From Pieris napi (lineage: Eukaryota > Arthropoda > Insecta > Lepidoptera > Pieridae), in contig NC_062257.1 of NCBI RefSeq assembly GCF_905475465.1, positions 4,960,001 to 5,024,000 of the forward strand: DNA of 64,000 nucleotides, given 5' to 3'. Shown piece by piece: positions 34,601 through 47,600 of this stretch. The position numbers and the translations under genes were made by a program. How positions within the stretch are numbered: the first letter of the stretch is position 1; the number at the start of each line of letters is the position of its first letter. A model generated the notes under the pieces. That model was given only the letters and a program-made list of their open reading frames with translations, did no database searches and had not been told where the DNA came from.

Positions 34601-37600
34601 TAAAAAACCATATTATAATCATCGTATAGTTTCTTTAAAAAACTCATGCTTGGATCACAAAACGTTTAAATCATTATACCACCCGTAATATATAACAGGA
34701 GGGTATATCGAAAATTCTAGAAATTTAGAATATTAAAAAGCAAAGTCCCTCCAAAATAATTTCTCGTACAATGAAGAAAAAATAGTGACTCGGGAGTTTA
34801 GTCTCGAAATGAGGCTGATCACCTATTTAGTCAAACATACTCCTTCCGCTGCGCCATCTTAAGTTCTCCTGTGATTCTCGCACGTCTCATTTCCTCCCAC
34901 GTTAAATTTTATGAATTTATGTGTCTGTCTCTTTTTCATTTCTTCGAATTTCAAACTTTCATTATTTTAGTTATTATCAAATTAAAGATTGATATTGAAC
35001 TTAAAATTAAAATCTAACATTAAAATATATATTTTTTAAGAAAAACTTAATCCTACATTTAGATAGTGAAAAAAAGTCTAATTTACATATTATTGATTAT
35101 AAAAACTTAGTTTTTGAAGGTTTCATTTCTACCATGTGTGAATGACACACGTGAGGTTATTTTTATCCTTTCTATAACATATTTGATTATCCTTTCTTTA
35201 GCATGTGTGATCGAGAGCTTAAATAGTAATAGTTAGTGATTTCTTACTAGCTGTAAGTTCACATAGAAAAATTATCAAGGAAACATAGTGGCCATATTCA
35301 CCGATATTTATAGTTTTTTTGAAGTTATACTTCTTTAGGCACGTTATGAAAAATTGATGAGAGTGAAATTTTACGATGCGCGCGCACCGTGACACAAAAT
35401 TAACAGAATGAAGTTGCCCACGGAAGATGCTACGGCATTGGACTTTTATTGACTATAATGACTCCCTTTCCAGTCTTTGATTATTTAATTGTAATGAATT
35501 TGCATGCAATCAAAAACTATTTTTAATAATGCCAAAGAAGCATAACTTCTTACGCGCGTACATAAGTACACGCATCCTTTTTTTTAAACTTTCGAGTGCG
35601 TACATAACCTACCTCATTCACAAGATAACTGTCCAGATAGTTGACGACATTGTTATGCTTATTCTCCCGCATGACAAGAATTTCGTTAATGATCAATTCC
35701 TTTTTGGGTTGCTGGCTGAGGTTCATCTGTTTAATGGCGACCTCCATGCCCGTTGAGGTCTCGATCGCCGTGTACACTGTCCCAGATGCTCTGGAATATA
35801 ATAACATAGCTAACATAAAATATATATAATATATATGTGATATAAACGTGCGTGCGTACAAAGTACACGTCAGAAGTGAAACTTCTTTGGCAAACTAGTA
35901 TTTAAGTCTTGTTCATATTTATACAAATCTAAAACGTTATATTTTTGAAACTTAGAGGGAGGGAAAAAGGAAAATATTTTAGGAATTTAATTGTCATTGA
36001 AATATTAAAAGTGTCGAAGATTAATACAATTTATAAATTTATGTTATCGATAATAAAAACACATGACACACACAACACAACACACAATATGTACTAATAT
36101 TTCATAAATTCTCTTTACCTTTAGATATATATTGTCGATTAACCAACATTTGCCTAACACATGGAAATTAATCACCTTTGGTATATTTTGCTTTGAGGTT
36201 AAGTTTCCAGTAAGAACAACTTAACCAGAAAATATGCACTCCTTAAAATATTGTATATCTTAATATATATAAATTACGTATCACGTTGTTTGTCCGCTAT
36301 GGACTCCTAAACTACCGAACCGATTTCAATCAAATTTGCACACCGTGTGTAATTTGATCCAACTTAAAAGATAGGATAGGATAGCTTACATCTCAATTTA
36401 TACCCGCAATATTATTTTATTGCAAATATTTATTTATTATTTGACAGTCACAATTCTAACAGATGGGCGCTGTGTTGAAAGTACCAACGTTTCACATAAG
36501 CTACAATTTAATGGCATAACCACCAAAAAAGCATGGTGGTCCCCATGACTGGTGTTCTCCTACCGTTTCCCTTGAATAGTTTACTACTATGTAATAGAAC
36601 AAAAATCTTAGCCACATCAACGCTTGGCCGAGTCTGCTAGTATAATATATATTTTGTTAACTCACCCCTGTCCAATCTTTTCCATTTTGGTATATTTTCT
36701 ATTTGGATCACCAACACTAACAATTGTTCTTAATTTCTCTAATATCTCTTCATCCGTCATCTTCTTTTTCCTTTGCTGTTGGCCTGTCGATCTTCTGAAA
36801 TAAATTTCAATTACAATTTATTTTCCAACTTAACTAGCTCTCTATAACATACACTGCGGTGAAGAACACACATAGTGTTTGATCGAACGCGCTAAAAGAA
36901 TCCTTATCTAAATAAATTTTAATCACAAGTATTAAATGTTCATGAAAAATGCAAATATCATTTTATTTAAGTTGTTCGCAAAACATAGCATTAACATTTA
37001 ATTGAAGTTATACTTCTTTAGGCGCGTTATGAAAAATTGATGAGAGTGAAATTTTACGATGCGCGCGCACCGTGACACAAAATTATCAGAATGAAGTTAG
37101 TGGCGCATGTTGGCACGCACGCCGCCTCTGTTCACTGTGTATTTATATTTATAATATTTATCCATATGCTTTGAGTTTCTACATTTAAAACACGTGTTTT
37201 CATTATACAAGTGCGAGTTTTATATGTGCGTCTGAATTATAATCAGAAGTGATTTAAATTGAATATTTAAATCAAAACTAATTAATATTAGAAAATAATA
37301 ATAAATATAATATTAATAAATATTTATTTATTTAATTTTTCAAATGTAAACTGAACTTTATTGACTATAATGACTCCTTTTCCAGTCTTTGATTATTTAA
37401 TTGTAATTAATTATTTGCATGCAATCAAAAACTATTTTTAATAATGCCAAAGAAGTATAACTTCTTACGCGCGTACATAAGTACACGCACCCTTTTTATT
37501 AGTCCGAAACAAAATTGAGTTTGAGTGTGAAATTTTATTGTATATGTGTGTGATATAATTAACAGCATATTGTACCTGACATACCCTGTGTCAGTGGCTG

Positions 37601-40600
37601 GGGCACCATTAGGAGGGGCAGGGGGCGCATGGGCAGGGGGCGTGTGCGCCGGATTCTTATTGCGATCCAGACTTGGGGCCGGGACCACTTCTGCTCTCGG
37701 TATCTGTCGATTTAAATTAATTAATTACAAATTAAATATAGTTAAGGATTTACTAGACAATCTTGGGAAAGAATTGTTCGAATTGGAACATTTTTTTTAT
37801 GTTGGTAGTCAAGAATCGAAAAGAATTTTACGCTAGAATAGATATTTTTAAAACTACGCAACGGATTTTGACGACGTTTTTTTAAATAGATAGAGTGATT
37901 AAACAGGAAGGTTTATATGTATAATAACATCCATTAAATAGTGGAGGAATACTGTTATTTTTCAGGTTTCTAATGTGATGTCGTAAATAATTAAATTTTT
38001 CCCGCTTACATTGCAAACGCAGGCTAAACCATACGAGATTCATTAAAATAATGTACTAAGTATTGTACACATTGAAAAGGTCTACAGAAGACTCCGCGAT
38101 GGTATATGTCTATCTCTTATGGATATCCCACAATATTTTTTTTTTGTCATTCACTTTTTACGACAAATAATGGCTAAAAGTTATGACTCCTATACGTCAA
38201 ACAAGTTCTGACTGACGAGTCATAGTTTGCGTTAAGTCTCGACTCTGAACCATAGACTTCGATTTCTGTATTGATTTTTTTTACTGGCAAATTGATCAAA
38301 ATTCTGTCCCTGATATAACTTTACACTGCTATTATGTAAATCCAAACGTACATTTTGAAAAATACTCACAGAATGCGTGGTTAGTGCCGGATGAGGAACG
38401 TGTGGGGGCGTCGCAGGCGCAGGAGTAGGCCGAGGGGGCGGAGCCTCTTCTTCTTCTATGGGCTTCGTGTACTATAAAATAGAATATAAACACAACGGTC
38501 AACCTATATTGAGACTGGCCATGTACGTATAAGTGCGTACACAAATCGATAAATCGAATGTCCAAAATGGCCAGTTGATCGCGGGCGGCTTTATGTAATA
38601 TGTAATAATATAAAATATGTGATACTTTGTGTGACTAAAGAGAAGTGAACACTCTTCGATTTAATACCAGCGGCGCTACAATCTTTTTATGATCATTTAT
38701 CTATATTAGCCTTCAAGTATTACGTCACGCAATTTTTGGAGATTATTGACCCCCCCCCCCATGTAACGCGCCGTAACGTTTTTCTGTAACCAAGTATAGA
38801 AAAACGTTTCGTGACCACCTAGTGACTCTTTATACTTAAAAGTTACCATTATGTGGTGTAAAGTAATGGAAAGTCGAAAATAATATTAACAATAACGCGT
38901 AATTCAATCCCCGCCCCATATCGTAACGTTTTACAAAAGGAACCCCCCCCCACCCCCAAATTCCTTACGTAATACTTGAACGCTCCCTTAATACACAACT
39001 AGGTGATCAGCCTCTTCCTGTGCCTGACAACCGACAAGCCTTCAGCCAAATTCAACAGCGTGTGTCGGGCACAGATCACCTACTTGCCTGTTAAACACAA
39101 AAGGATCACAAAACAGATAAATAAAATAAAGTCATTCATGCCAAATTCCGTTAATTTAAATCATCACTCAAAAATAACACATTAAATTCCTAATCTAATT
39201 ATATATGAACACGACTAAATAATAAGAAAATTATTGCTTACAATGCTCTTAGTACGATCAGGCCTTGAAGGTGGCGGCGGCGGCGGCTCCGGATGTTCAG
39301 TATCTGTTGGTGTCGATGATGAGGGACTGCTTGATGAGACGCGGGACACAGATGATCCTGGAACATTAAACTTGTGGGTTAAAAAGGGCAGAGAAGAGTT
39401 AATTGCAAGTTTTAATGACGTCATAGTCGTAGAATAGTGACGGATCTGACAAATAGTAAACTTTACAGGGCAGCCATTTCAAAATAATATCATCATGTCA
39501 GTTTTTGTCATAACTATTTTAATTCATATTCTGTTATTATGAAAATTGGCATACAAGCAATCAAAAAGGTTTGTTTTAAAACAAAATAAAAATAATAACA
39601 TTAAATTACACAGTTTTCTAGAAAAATCACATGTTTCTATCAAATCCGTCACTTTATCGACTGATTAATTTGAAATTTAAAACACATGGATTTTTTTTAA
39701 TGTAGCCGTAATATTTAGTCAATGTAGTATGCAAATATGATTAAAAGTGAATTTTGTTTTTTTTTCAAATCCGACATTGTTCTATGATCATGACGATTTA
39801 TTCTCATAACAGACAATAGTCACTTACATGAGAACTTATATACTAAAGATACAATTTATCACGTCGTGGTTTATTGAAGAGCTTCAAGGATGAATGAACT
39901 GGGCTCATTCAAGAGATGGTCTTTTAGTCTTAATTTAAATATTCCCAGGCTGTCTGCACTTTATATATTTTGTGGAAGTTTTATAATAAACCGCAGCATT
40001 CCCATAACGCTCAATGTTTTTTTACCGTGATTTTTTTATACTTAAGTAGAATTTGCGGTTTACGCCTTTGATTTGAAAACTGTTATTTTATTAGTGGTGC
40101 TCAAAAGCTAATCTATATGAATAAAAGTGGATAATGGCAATCGTATCTATATTCAGGAAGACAAGTTATTTCGGGCTTTCTACAGTCATAGACACACACT
40201 TTCTAAAGACATTGTCTATGAATATAGAAAATAGCAGTATTGCATACCCCTTATATAAGTGTTACAGTTCACAGATAATTAAAGGCCTTAATTGAAAGTT
40301 AATCACAACAATGAACCTTTTGGTTTTTTCCAAGACTAATCCTCAGAATCTTACCTCTTTTCTCCAGGCTGTCTAAAGACTATGGCAAGCAAATGGCCTC
40401 ATGGTCTATAAACTCAACTTTATGATATTAACTAAGCAAAAAACAAAAGAATGTAAGTTGTGTGCATGACAAAAACAACAAAAGATTTCACAGAACTCAC
40501 AAATTCTAGGAATGTTGAATGTACAAATACGATAATTATTTGTATAAAATGAATTGTTTAAAATACCTGAATGTGTTGTGTGCATCTGTGCCGATGTCAT

Positions 40601-42608
40601 GTATTTGGACACCGGTGGTTGGGTGGCCGACGCATCATACCACTTAAGAACATCAAGTACTGCTTGAGGGTTACTCTTTTGTTCTTGTTTGCTGATATTT
40701 GATGCCATTAACAGCCTCGCCCACGCTTCTGGCATGCCCTAAAATTTTTCCACCTTAGGTATATCTTAAACAATTACACGATAACAATCAAAGTCTACAA
40801 TCATCATGCTTAATTCATGACCAAGAGGGAGATCAAAATATAAAATGTATGACAATGCTAGCATGCTTTTGTTATCTCTATATTTGCAACTTTTTAACAT
40901 GTTAACTATCCGTCATTCTCAGAGTCGTCCATTAAATAATCTACTGGCACAATAATGGACTATATATAGTCGTGCAACTTGTTTGATAATGAAGAACTGA
41001 AATGGTAACTTAGTCATGAACATATATAAGAAATATACACACTCTTCCCCTGCACTATTTTAATAAAGTGTCTCGTTATCACAACGTAAATCAAATTTTT
41101 GTACTTTAGTTTGAAGAGAATAATTAGATCTATTATGGATAAGGGGATTAATGAACAACTCTGCTATGGATATATGACACAAAATAAAGAGAAAGTGCTG
41201 CAACATAGTAAAAAAACTAGAGAACAGCAAATAAGTTTTTTTAAATTGTATAAAATGGTTATGCTACAATTACTTACTGTCATGGGCAGCTTGAAACAAA
41301 GGCGGCAATACAAGGAACTCAATTACATGTTTATATTATTCAATGTCTCATTCAATGAACTCTATAAAAGTCTTTGGGTATGGCTACTATTGAATATTAA
41401 TTCATTGTATCTATTTAAATAATGTTCATATTTAATTACTTTTGAATTTTTGGGTGCTCGCTATTGCTAAACATGCATTAATTTAATGCATCGAAAAAAA
41501 TACTATAGATGCACTTTGGTTGTTTATATACTCATAAGTAACTAAGGGCATTCATTTATCTGATTTAAAATCAAAAATACTGTTTAACAGCTTATAAGTT
41601 TCAGATTTATCTAAAGAAAAGAACAGTTGTTGAATGAAAATTCAGTAGAAAAGTCTACTAATTAAAGCATTTAATATTGGTATAACGAAAGCAACAATCA
41701 CTTTGTTGGTGTTACAAATATAAGTTTATGGGGAAATTAAACAGCCTAGTCACCAATTGCCACAAATATAAAATAATCCAAAGCTAGAATGCAATTGAAG
41801 CTTATAAGCCCATGGGTACATTTTTAAATAAAAGCATTAATATATAAGTGATAATTTCAAGCAGTAAATCCGTTTCACAGTGCTTAACAGCAAATAATAG
41901 GGTAAATCTTGTTCTAAATCTTTATATAATTTTTATGCAAAGTGCAACCTAACAAACTTTAGTTACTAAATATTTCTATTATGATTTCCCTATATTTAAT
42001 GTAAAAAATGTTTGTAAAACCACTAATTTATTAAGACCTAGATAACATGGACTATATTTTATCCAGTGCATAAACATTGGCTACCGAGTAGACAATAGTT
42101 ATGAGCCTATATAATAATATACATAGAGCAGTACTCAACATTTTGAAGGTGAAAACTTACAGTGAATTCTCCTGTAACCGCATCAAAACCAACATGAACT
42201 GTATGTTCAAAATTTGTTGGATAACTAATATTTGGCTTATTATCATTGTGGGCAGTACTTTTTGATCCTTTTATTTTAGCTTTAAGTGTTTTCTTCTTTC
42301 TATCACTACCATCATCGGGTTCTGAAATAAATTTAGGAATTAATTTGATTGACTAAAGCTCACATGTTAGCACTAAAATTGTATCGCTATCAATGAAAGG
42401 ACAGTCAATGTCCTGAATTCTATAAATGTATGAGTGTGTCACATAACTTTTCACATTATATTATATAAATTAAACTGTTAATGACATATACTATACCTTT
42501 GGGCAGTGGTCTCATATCAACCGAAGATACAGAATCCACTCGGTCCGTTGCTCGATTGCTGGTAAGACGCACTGGAGGCGCAGGTGGTTTATCCTCGTCA
42601 CTCGACAT
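28626..42608 (-). CDS. Pak: Group I p21-activated serine/threonine kinase (Pak), complete
   Basis: Twelve coding exons on the minus strand: 42497-42608, 42161-42321, 40567-40738, 39242-39357, 38370-38471, 37585-37703, 36666-36794, 35613-35790, 34102-34303, 33293-33408, 30523-30741 and 28626-28709. They total 1710 nt, 569 residues, all phases consistent. The start is MSSDEDKPPAPPVRL, with a Nck-type proline motif. The CRIB Rac/Cdc42-binding motif is at 69-84 (ISYPTNFEHTVHVGF). PPSRPDRTKSIYTKP matches the PIX-binding region of PAK1. The kinase domain runs from about 295: Lys324 in VAIKQ, HRD at 412-414, DFG at 432-434, activation-loop Thr448 in KRTTMVGTPYW, ending in the short exon HPFLKMARPL. 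Binding of GTP-Rac/Cdc42 relieves autoinhibition, and targets control cytoskeleton and junctions. Introns are heavily invaded by repeats, and one donor (at 30522) is partly repeat-derived. A 5' UTR exon is likely but was not placed. Confidence 0.95.
28748..29026. mobile_element. MITE with GGTTTCCTAGA ends and TA duplication
   Basis: Left GGTTTCCTAGA (28748) and right TCTAGGAAACC (to 29026), each flanked by TA. Internal GACGGCCGTTA repeats. It lies in the last Pak intron, 39 bp upstream of the terminal exon. Confidence 0.65.
29187..29368. mobile_element. PIF/Harbinger-like MITE (family M), copy 4, shortened
   Basis: Inverted family M ends with TTA at 29184-29186 and 29369-29371. About 100 bp shorter than the other copies. 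In a Pak intron. Confidence 0.8.
29590..29815 (-). repeat. Family R repeat
   Basis: Carries GGCAGGAGGCTCACCTGATG, TACCGCCGCCCATGGAC and the CCACATAGTGGTGGTGCGCG landmark. In the last Pak intron. Confidence 0.7.
30127..30385 (+). repeat. tRNA-headed SINE (family T), copy 1
   Basis: Head ATTGGTCTAGTCACTAGTGG and B box GGTTCGATCCC, a common body, then a run of 17 A. A second copy is at 61010-61256. The head resembles a tRNA but lacks a foldable full-length tRNA, so it is not a tRNA gene. Confidence 0.8.
30440..30520 (-). repeat. Family R fragment abutting a Pak splice donor
   Basis: Read on the minus strand from the exon, the intron starts GTAATACCATCCGTATC. From AATACC onward this matches the family R end seen at about 54638 and 4770. 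The donor dinucleotide is at 30521-30522. Confidence 0.65.
30870..31951. mobile_element. hAT-like non-autonomous element with 8-bp duplication
   Basis: Ends TAGGGATGTGA and TCACATCCCTA, flanked by TCGTATAC (30862-30869) and TGGTATAC (31952-31959), 7 of 8 matching. Many ATCGATTA-type motifs inside. Element Z copy 2 is inserted in its left part. Confidence 0.6.
30913..31297 (+). mobile_element. Element Z, copy 2
   Basis: Same ends and ORF (30970-31170, 66 codons) as copy 1. Nested in the hAT-like element at 30870-31951. Confidence 0.65.
32583..32660 (+). repeat. Family R fragment
   Basis: Retains AAAGGTCAGCAACGCAATTG and CTGCCCGTTTGCCTCCTAAT. Confidence 0.55.
32685..33265. repeat. GAAGTNNNACTTC-bounded repeat cluster (family P), cluster 1
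   Basis: Three spaced copies of an AACTTCTTTATC motif (about 32700, 32790, 32865), each followed by GTTACGCGCCAT-type sequence. The right end is AAAGAAGTTTCACTTCTTACG. In a Pak intron. Confidence 0.5.
33797..34020. repeat. LINE 3' tail (family L), copy 1
   Basis: ATAGGTAACACAATGTACAC, CAAGGGCGTAGAACGGAAG and GGCAATAAACTCTCCGCCAC landmarks, shared with 50262-50495, 54285-54465 and 60676-60915. Confidence 0.7.
34374..34528. mobile_element. Family P element, short copy
   Basis: Begins GAAGTTATACTTCTTTGGCG and ends CGCCAAAAGAAGTATAACTTC, so the termini are themselves palindromic. 155 bp, in the Pak intron between exons 8 and 9. Confidence 0.65.
35321..35549. mobile_element. Family P element
   Basis: Begins GAAGTTATACTTCTTTAGGC and ends CCAAAGAAGCATAACTTC, followed by TTACGCGCGTACATAAGTAC. 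A longer copy at 37004-37464 shares both halves. Confidence 0.65.
36258..36640 (+). mobile_element. Non-autonomous Helitron (family H2), copy 1
   Basis: A|TCTTAATATATATAAATTACG at the 5' end and CTTGGCCGAGTCTGCTAG|T at the 3' end. Copies at 54896-55254 and 58142-58366. No ORF. Confidence 0.75.
37004..37464. mobile_element. Family P element, long copy
   Basis: Same palindromic termini as 35321-35549 with about 230 bp more interior. Flanked on the right by TTACGCGCGTACATAAGTAC as in that copy. Confidence 0.65.
37835..38135 (+). repeat. Helitron-related fragment (family H3)
   Basis: Shares AAAACTACGCAACGGATTTTG and GGTCTACAGA with 55534-55885 but lacks the CTAG end. Confidence 0.6.
38709..38987. 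mobile_element. PIF/Harbinger-like MITE (family M), copy 5
   Basis: The left end has a few bases lost (GCCTTCAAGTATTACG); the right end is intact. TTA at 38706-38708 and 38988-38990. In a Pak intron. Confidence 0.75.
39430..40566. other. Pak intron sequence without recognised features
   Basis: AT-rich, no repeat family from elsewhere in the window and no coding potential. The intron at 40739-42160 is similar. Confidence 0.4.
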
Positions 42609-44622
42609 TATGGAATACTATCCCTGAATAACAATGAATTTGTCACCGAAAGTGTTGTACAGTTCGATAAAACTAAGTTGATTATGATAGTGTTTAACGA
42701 AACAAATTCTTCACTTAAATTTAATGTTAGCTTGTAATAGCACAATTGTATATAACAATATTATTACTCATGGACGCGCCCCGAGCATTGCAACCATGGT
42801 TCTTGGTATAATTCTGGTTTAAAAGTGGGCTAGATTTACGTACCTGATAGCGAAATAATATGAAGTGATAAGGCGATAGTAAATATTCACATTTCAATAT
42901 ATAACTATTTGGAAATAAACGTGTACAAGTTAATAAATATAAATAATTATTTTAATGATCAGTGGTCAGAAAAAAAACTAAAAAGACATTTGCATGATGC
43001 ATCGAGCAGGTGACTATTGACTACATTTTACTACAGATTGTAATTTCTTCGCTTACTACCACAGGTAGCTTTGAAAATATTCACGTCAATTGTGTTTTTT
43101 TAAATCAATTAAGAAAACTCCAAAGAAATATTATTCTTAAAAAATAGTTAAAGACGTGTATTACTTAAAATGAAAATGGAAAATGTCCATTACGGCTAAG
43201 CTACGCTCGCCAAAACAGCAGCGCGTTGAGCTGGTAAGGCCTTTAAGGTCAACAGCGAGATTCTTTTCCAAAAAAGCATCGATATAGTAACATAAATAAG
43301 AGTATAACAGCTGAAGTATGTCTCGCCAAGTTTAAACCACTTATGACTTTATGAGTATCTAAAAATAATAATAATCATCATTTATTTGCAAGAATATGGT
43401 ACAAAAATCTATCTTGTGGATCTCATGAACTCGATCCGATTTCAAAATAAGAATATTATAAAAATTAAACTTAAGTAATTGAAGCTATATGCGAGGTATA
43501 TTTTAAGATGGTGAATACATAATTCTACTAAACTTTTGACGTGATAACGTCTTTAAAATCGTTTTAGTCGGGTGACATGTTCAGAAACTTGTGTCACACA
43601 CACCAAAACCTCACGACTCACGAGCGCGATCGCAGGTATAACGAGAGAGAGACGGACCGATCTCCCGTCTCATCTCGAGCGCTGCCAGTCATACCGTGAA
43701 TGTATGAAGAAAAATGTATATCATAGTCGAATAAGTAAACTTGTCATTTTACACCCGAAATTTATCATCAAAAGTGTGAATAAAACGATAGATGTAATTT
43801 AAAATTTGAAAAAATTGTTATCTTCATTAATTCCTTACTTCCCAAAAACTTATATCACCAATAAGACGTTATCACGTAAACATCTCGATCGTAAACCTAC
43901 TTTACAAACAACCAATATTTTTTTTTTAGTTTAGTTTTATTTTGCTCAAATAAAAATATTAAAGCTATGGAGAAATCGTACCATTTTAACTTCTCAAGTG
44001 GGACAATGGACATAGGTACATTCAGTGGCGCTAGAACCCTTTATTATATTTCACCTCCTCAATAATGCTTCGCTGGTCTGGATCCTTGTCGACCCTATTT
44101 GTTCCTTAACTTTATTTAGCTCGTTAATTTTCTTATCTCTTAAATTTATCATCTTTCTTTGACCCAATTTCTCCATTTCTTCTTGGGAATGGAGTGTATA
44201 ACTTAGTCTAGTGTCTATATTTTCCATCATTTTCTTTGCCAGGGCTAAACCTCTCTTTCAGAACTTGTGTTTCGTTTTACATTCTCACGTCCCCGATATT
44301 TGAAGTATTGAAATCAATCAACTTGTCGGATCGCTCATCGCATGAAAATCCGACCTTCGAAATATTCACATGGAATCACTAATCTGTGCATCAGATTGTT
44401 CGTCACCAACACTATTTCAACTTTCAACACAGCAAGTTTTTTTAAATAGTGTTTTCAGATTTGCGATTGCATTTACAAAATAAGATTTTGCGCGTATGCC
44501 TTTAGTAATTCAAAGAATCAATTATTTTACTATATCGTCATGAATTTGGATTTTCATTTTTGCATTAAGAAATCTTCATAGACGGTAAATATTATGGTCA
44601 AACTCTAAAACATAATTACAAA
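42609..44622. promoter_or_regulatory. Divergent intergenic region between Pak and the GRIP golgin
   Basis: About 2 kb separates the two start codons, which point away from each other, so both promoters should lie here. A transposable element (43533-43928) sits in the middle. No core-promoter motif was identified with confidence. Confidence 0.35.
43533..43928 (+). mobile_element. Element Z, copy 3
   Basis: Same ends as copies 1 and 2; its ORF is extended to 76 codons (43572-43802) by small 5' insertions that keep the frame. It lies in the divergent Pak/golgin promoter region. Confidence 0.68.
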
Positions 44623-47600
44623 ATGGATAATAAAGAAAACAAGGTAATTATAATACTGCTATCATACTTTTCAGTACAAGTTCTTGTTTTTTTCACGGAC
44701 AGAAATGAATACTGGTTATCGTTATTCACGTATTCAATTTAAGTTTCCTTTTTGAGTAGATATTTGAAACTTATCAGGAATTTCCTGTTATACCACATTG
44801 TACACCATATCACTACTTCTATATCTGTGTCTGATTTCAGGGTCTTGATGAAGAGAAATCCAATAAGCGGAGTCCTTTTGATGATTTATCTAGGGATGAA
44901 TTGATTGCAAAGTGTAAGGGGCTTTTAGTTTTAGCCCAAAGAGCAAAGCAAGCAAAATCAGGTAACTAACTTTAACTTAATGGATAGAAATCTTCACTAG
45001 ACATTTGCTTTTATGAACTAGTAAACTGTGGAATCGACTCCCCACCAGGTCTTCCCTGGGAGATAGGACCTCCAACTGAAATGGAGAACTCTATGACCTG
45101 CGATTGACTACCCTTTTTGGGAGTACTGTAGGCTTGTTTGCCCCCTATTCTATAAAAAAAGGTTCCAGACATGAAAACTGCAAACATTGTTGTAATTTTT
45201 TTAATGAAGAGTAGTTTATGTCTTGTGCACCTGTGAATGAAAAATATTATTTGTCTGAGAATTTAACTTTGAAAATTTTTATTAAATAAATTACTTGTTT
45301 ATTGAAAATATTGATATATGTAATTCACATTTATTTTATTATATTACAGATTATCAATTAGAGGTAGATAAATATAAAAATCAAACGGCAGAATGGGATA
45401 ATGAGAAAAAAGGTTTGTTAACTTCTATAAAGACTCTGCAGGAACTTGTGGATTCACTTACTGAGCAAAAGTTAACTTACATAACAGAAATAGATAAAGT
45501 GCAAAATAAATTTAAAATCATTGAAGATAAATGCTGCAACTATGAAGAAGCAGTAAAAAAATATAAAGATGATATATTAGAAAGGGATCAACAACTTGCC
45601 ACATCTTTACAAAAAATATCAGACCTAGACAGTGAAATAATATCCTTTAGAAGACAAAATAATAGACTTATGGAAGAGAATGAACAGCTTATAAATCAGA
45701 TGACTGAGTTAGAAGCGAGTACTTCAGAATTTAATAAAATAGGTCTGCAACAAAGAGAACAGTTACAAATGCTAGAACAACAAATATGCGAGGGTAGGTT
45801 GCACAATTACAAGGTTTATGTGTTTGTATGACATTTTTTTAAACAATTTACATTTTCAGATAGTACTTACAGTATCAAAATCGATAAATTAAGCAAGACA
45901 ATTAAAGAATTGGAAAGTGACTTAGAGAAGACTAAAAAAGAATTACTTGATAAAGATGCCGAGACAAAAATAAAATTAGATGAAATAAATACGTTATATG
46001 AAACAGAAAAAACTAAAAAAGATAAAGCAAATATAAAACTTAAAAGTTATAAAGACAAAATATTAAGATGTGCATCATGTATAAATCAACTTAAAAATGC
46101 TAGATACATACTAACAAAAACTATCAAGGAATATTCAGAAAATATACCCAAGTGGCAGGATGAAATTAGAAAAGCTTCACTCCTACTTGATGCACAGATG
46201 AATGACTTGAACAAGGAGAATTTATCATTAAAGACAAGAATAGAAAAACTGGAAGAACAACTTCATGAAATTAATACATCCCAAAATAATGTAAAATCAC
46301 AGAGTTCTGAAGAACTGATATTAGCAAGAAAACAGATCAATGATTTAGAAGCTGTCAACATTAAACTCAAAAAAGATCTAGAACACCTGACATCTACATA
46401 CGAAGATGTAAAAAATATAACTGAAAATGAGAATAAGGTTCTCAAGGATAATTTAAATTTAAAAATAGCAGAACTAGATAATGTAACAAAGGAATTACAA
46501 AACTTACACATATATGCAGAGAGACTTGAGGCAGAAAATGAAAAACATACATCAAATGAAGATAAAAATGCAAATGAAACTCTTATTTTACAAATAAAAG
46601 CATTGGAAAGTGAAAAGTCTATTTTGGTCAAAGAAAAATTATCTGCCAAAGATAATGTAATGGAATTGGATAATTTAAATAAATCATTAAATAATGATAA
46701 AGCTATGTTGAAAAAAGAATTAGATGGAGTTAAGATAGAATTGGAAAGACTATCTATAGAAAATATTAAGTTCAAGGAAAGTTTTTCGAAGGAAAAAGAT
46801 CAAGAGTTAAAACAACTTGAAATGAAATTAAACAATGCACAGTCTCAGTATGACAACTTAAAAAAAGAATTTGAAAACTTACAAGATATGAATGGCTTGC
46901 TGAGAGAGGAAATAGAGACTCTTAAATTTTCATTAGAGCGGCCAAATGATGATACCGAGAATTTATCAGATGTTAACGCATTGCTTCAAGCTGATCTTGT
47001 CAAATTAGAAACCAAGTTGTCAGCATATAAACAAGAAAACGCAACACTTTTAGCAGAACTAAAAGACTGCAGAGGGAAAATGAAAGCATATGACGAAATA
47101 GTTGTCGAATATGAAGATTCAAAATCAAAGTTGCTGAGTTATAAAACGGAAAATAATGAATTACTAAATGAAATGAAAGAAATCAATCATGTATTAAAGG
47201 AACGAGGAGAGACGATATCAAAATTGCAAAAAGCTGTCTCCGAAATGGAAACCCTAATTGAAACCCTTGAAAAAGAAAAAGATGAAAAGCAAAATGATTT
47301 AATGATGAAAATTAATGCATTGGAAAGCAATTTAAAAAGTGCCGAATTCAATACAAATAAAAGATGTGAAGATAATGAGAAACTTATAATGGAGAGAGAT
47401 AATGCTGTCGAAACTTTGCAAGAGAAAGAAAGTTATATAGCAAGTTTGGAAAAAGAATTGGAGAGGCTTAAAGCTGCTTCGTGTAATGGTAAATATTTAA
47501 TACTAAATTATTTCTGTTACTCGTAAACAAGTTTTATTTAGGAATTGATTTTTGTCTTTGAGACACAATTTAACTATTTAAGTAATACTTTGATAAGTAA

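Noticed and set aside
41099..41422. 107-codon plus-strand ORF in a Pak intron
   Set aside because: No recognisable motif and AT-rich codon use like the surrounding intron. No splice or start context supports it.
46263..46775. 170-codon minus-strand ORF inside the golgin
   Set aside because: Antisense shadow of the Lys/Glu-rich coiled-coil exon; Ser/Phe/Leu bias is what antisense of such codons gives.
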